Of a DNA stretch of 6,275 bases, positions 6,240 to 6,275 are shown in pieces. The notes under the pieces are model-generated. The model was not told the DNA's origin, did not search any database, and worked only from the letters and a program-made list of their open reading frames with translations. The DNA comes from Nitrospinota bacterium (GTDB taxonomy: Bacteria > Nitrospinota > Nitrospinia > UBA9942 > JAHJSF01), in NCBI GenBank assembly GCA_018830405.1, contig JAHJSF010000072.1, positions 1-6,275 on the forward strand, written 5' to 3'. Position numbers and translations under genes: made by a program. Numbering within the stretch: position 1 is the first letter of the stretch; every line of letters starts with the position of its first letter.

Positions 6240-6275
6240 ACAACCCCCTATCCCCCTTTGTTAAGGGGGAATAAA
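6240..6275. repeat. C/G-rich palindromic repeat, copy 2 (inverted, cut by the window edge)
   Basis: Thirty-five consecutive bases (6240-6274) are identical to the reverse complement of copy 1. The inner stem TCCCCCTT (6251-6258) / AAGGGGGA (6263-6270) with a 4-nt loop is complete. The outer right arm is missing, either cut by the window end or diverged, since 6275 is A where copy 1 predicts G. Confidence 0.75.

Larger units (their letters stand above)
5863..6275. other. Repeat-rich non-coding stretch upstream of the LipM-like gene
   Basis: No convincing gene is present on either strand. The stretch holds a 12-bp AT palindrome ACTATATATAGT (5898-5909), an imperfect inverted repeat pair (5926-5946 / 6099-6119), two inverted copies of a C/G-rich palindrome, and a candidate extended -10 pointing out of the window. 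The LipM-operon promoter is expected in its left part, but I could not identify clear -35/-10 boxes. Confidence 0.6.

Noticed and set aside
6208-6264. 18-codon ORF (ATG 6208, TAA 6262-6264) with GGAG upstream
   Set aside because: More than a third of it is translated palindromic repeat and the peptide has no recognisable features; noted only as a possible truncated gene start.
6001-6275. CRISPR array
   Set aside because: There are only two copies, in opposite orientation, about 195 bp apart and palindromic; there is no regular direct-repeat/spacer pattern.

Overview
The window looks like chromosomal housekeeping and accessory DNA from a Gram-negative bacterium of moderate GC content. The Gram-negative call rests on an exported FadL-type outer membrane protein ending in a beta-signal phenylalanine. 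The many C/G-rich palindromes of the CCCCCTTT-AAAGGGGG type, and an ATTCCCGC-GCGGGAAT hairpin, are familiar from Deltaproteobacteria- and Nitrospirota-like genomes. That placement is only an inference; there is no rRNA or other phylogenetic marker here.

Layout. (1) Positions 1-2009, minus strand: the N-terminal ~669 residues of a large cytoplasmic signalling protein (zinc ribbon, class III nucleotide cyclase, AAA/STAND-type ATPase); its C-terminus lies beyond the left edge. (2) 2010-2147: a short divergent intergenic region with overlapping candidate promoters and an inverted repeat. (3) 2148-3380, plus strand: a FadL/OmpP1/TodX-family outer membrane protein with a signal peptide. (4) 3381-3655: a convergent gap holding a 151-bp element with 26-bp terminal inverted repeats and two internal hairpins, probably a MITE-like repeat. 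(5) 5862 down to 3656, minus strand: a tightly coupled two-gene operon, a LipM-like octanoyl/lipoyl transferase followed, with a stop/start overlap, by a class II CCA-adding enzyme/poly(A) polymerase. (6) 5863-6275: a non-coding repeat-rich stretch with a 44-bp palindrome, an inverted second copy at the right edge, and a separate imperfect inverted repeat enclosing the first palindrome.

The genes do not form one pathway. The operon pairs protein lipoylation with tRNA 3'-end maturation. The cyclase/ATPase is divergent from the outer membrane protein, and a shared regulatory region is possible but unproven. I see no new defence, secretion or biosynthetic system. The most distinctive content is the small palindromic elements: one sits between convergent genes, one forms the last codons of the CCA enzyme, and several are nested upstream of the lipM-like gene.
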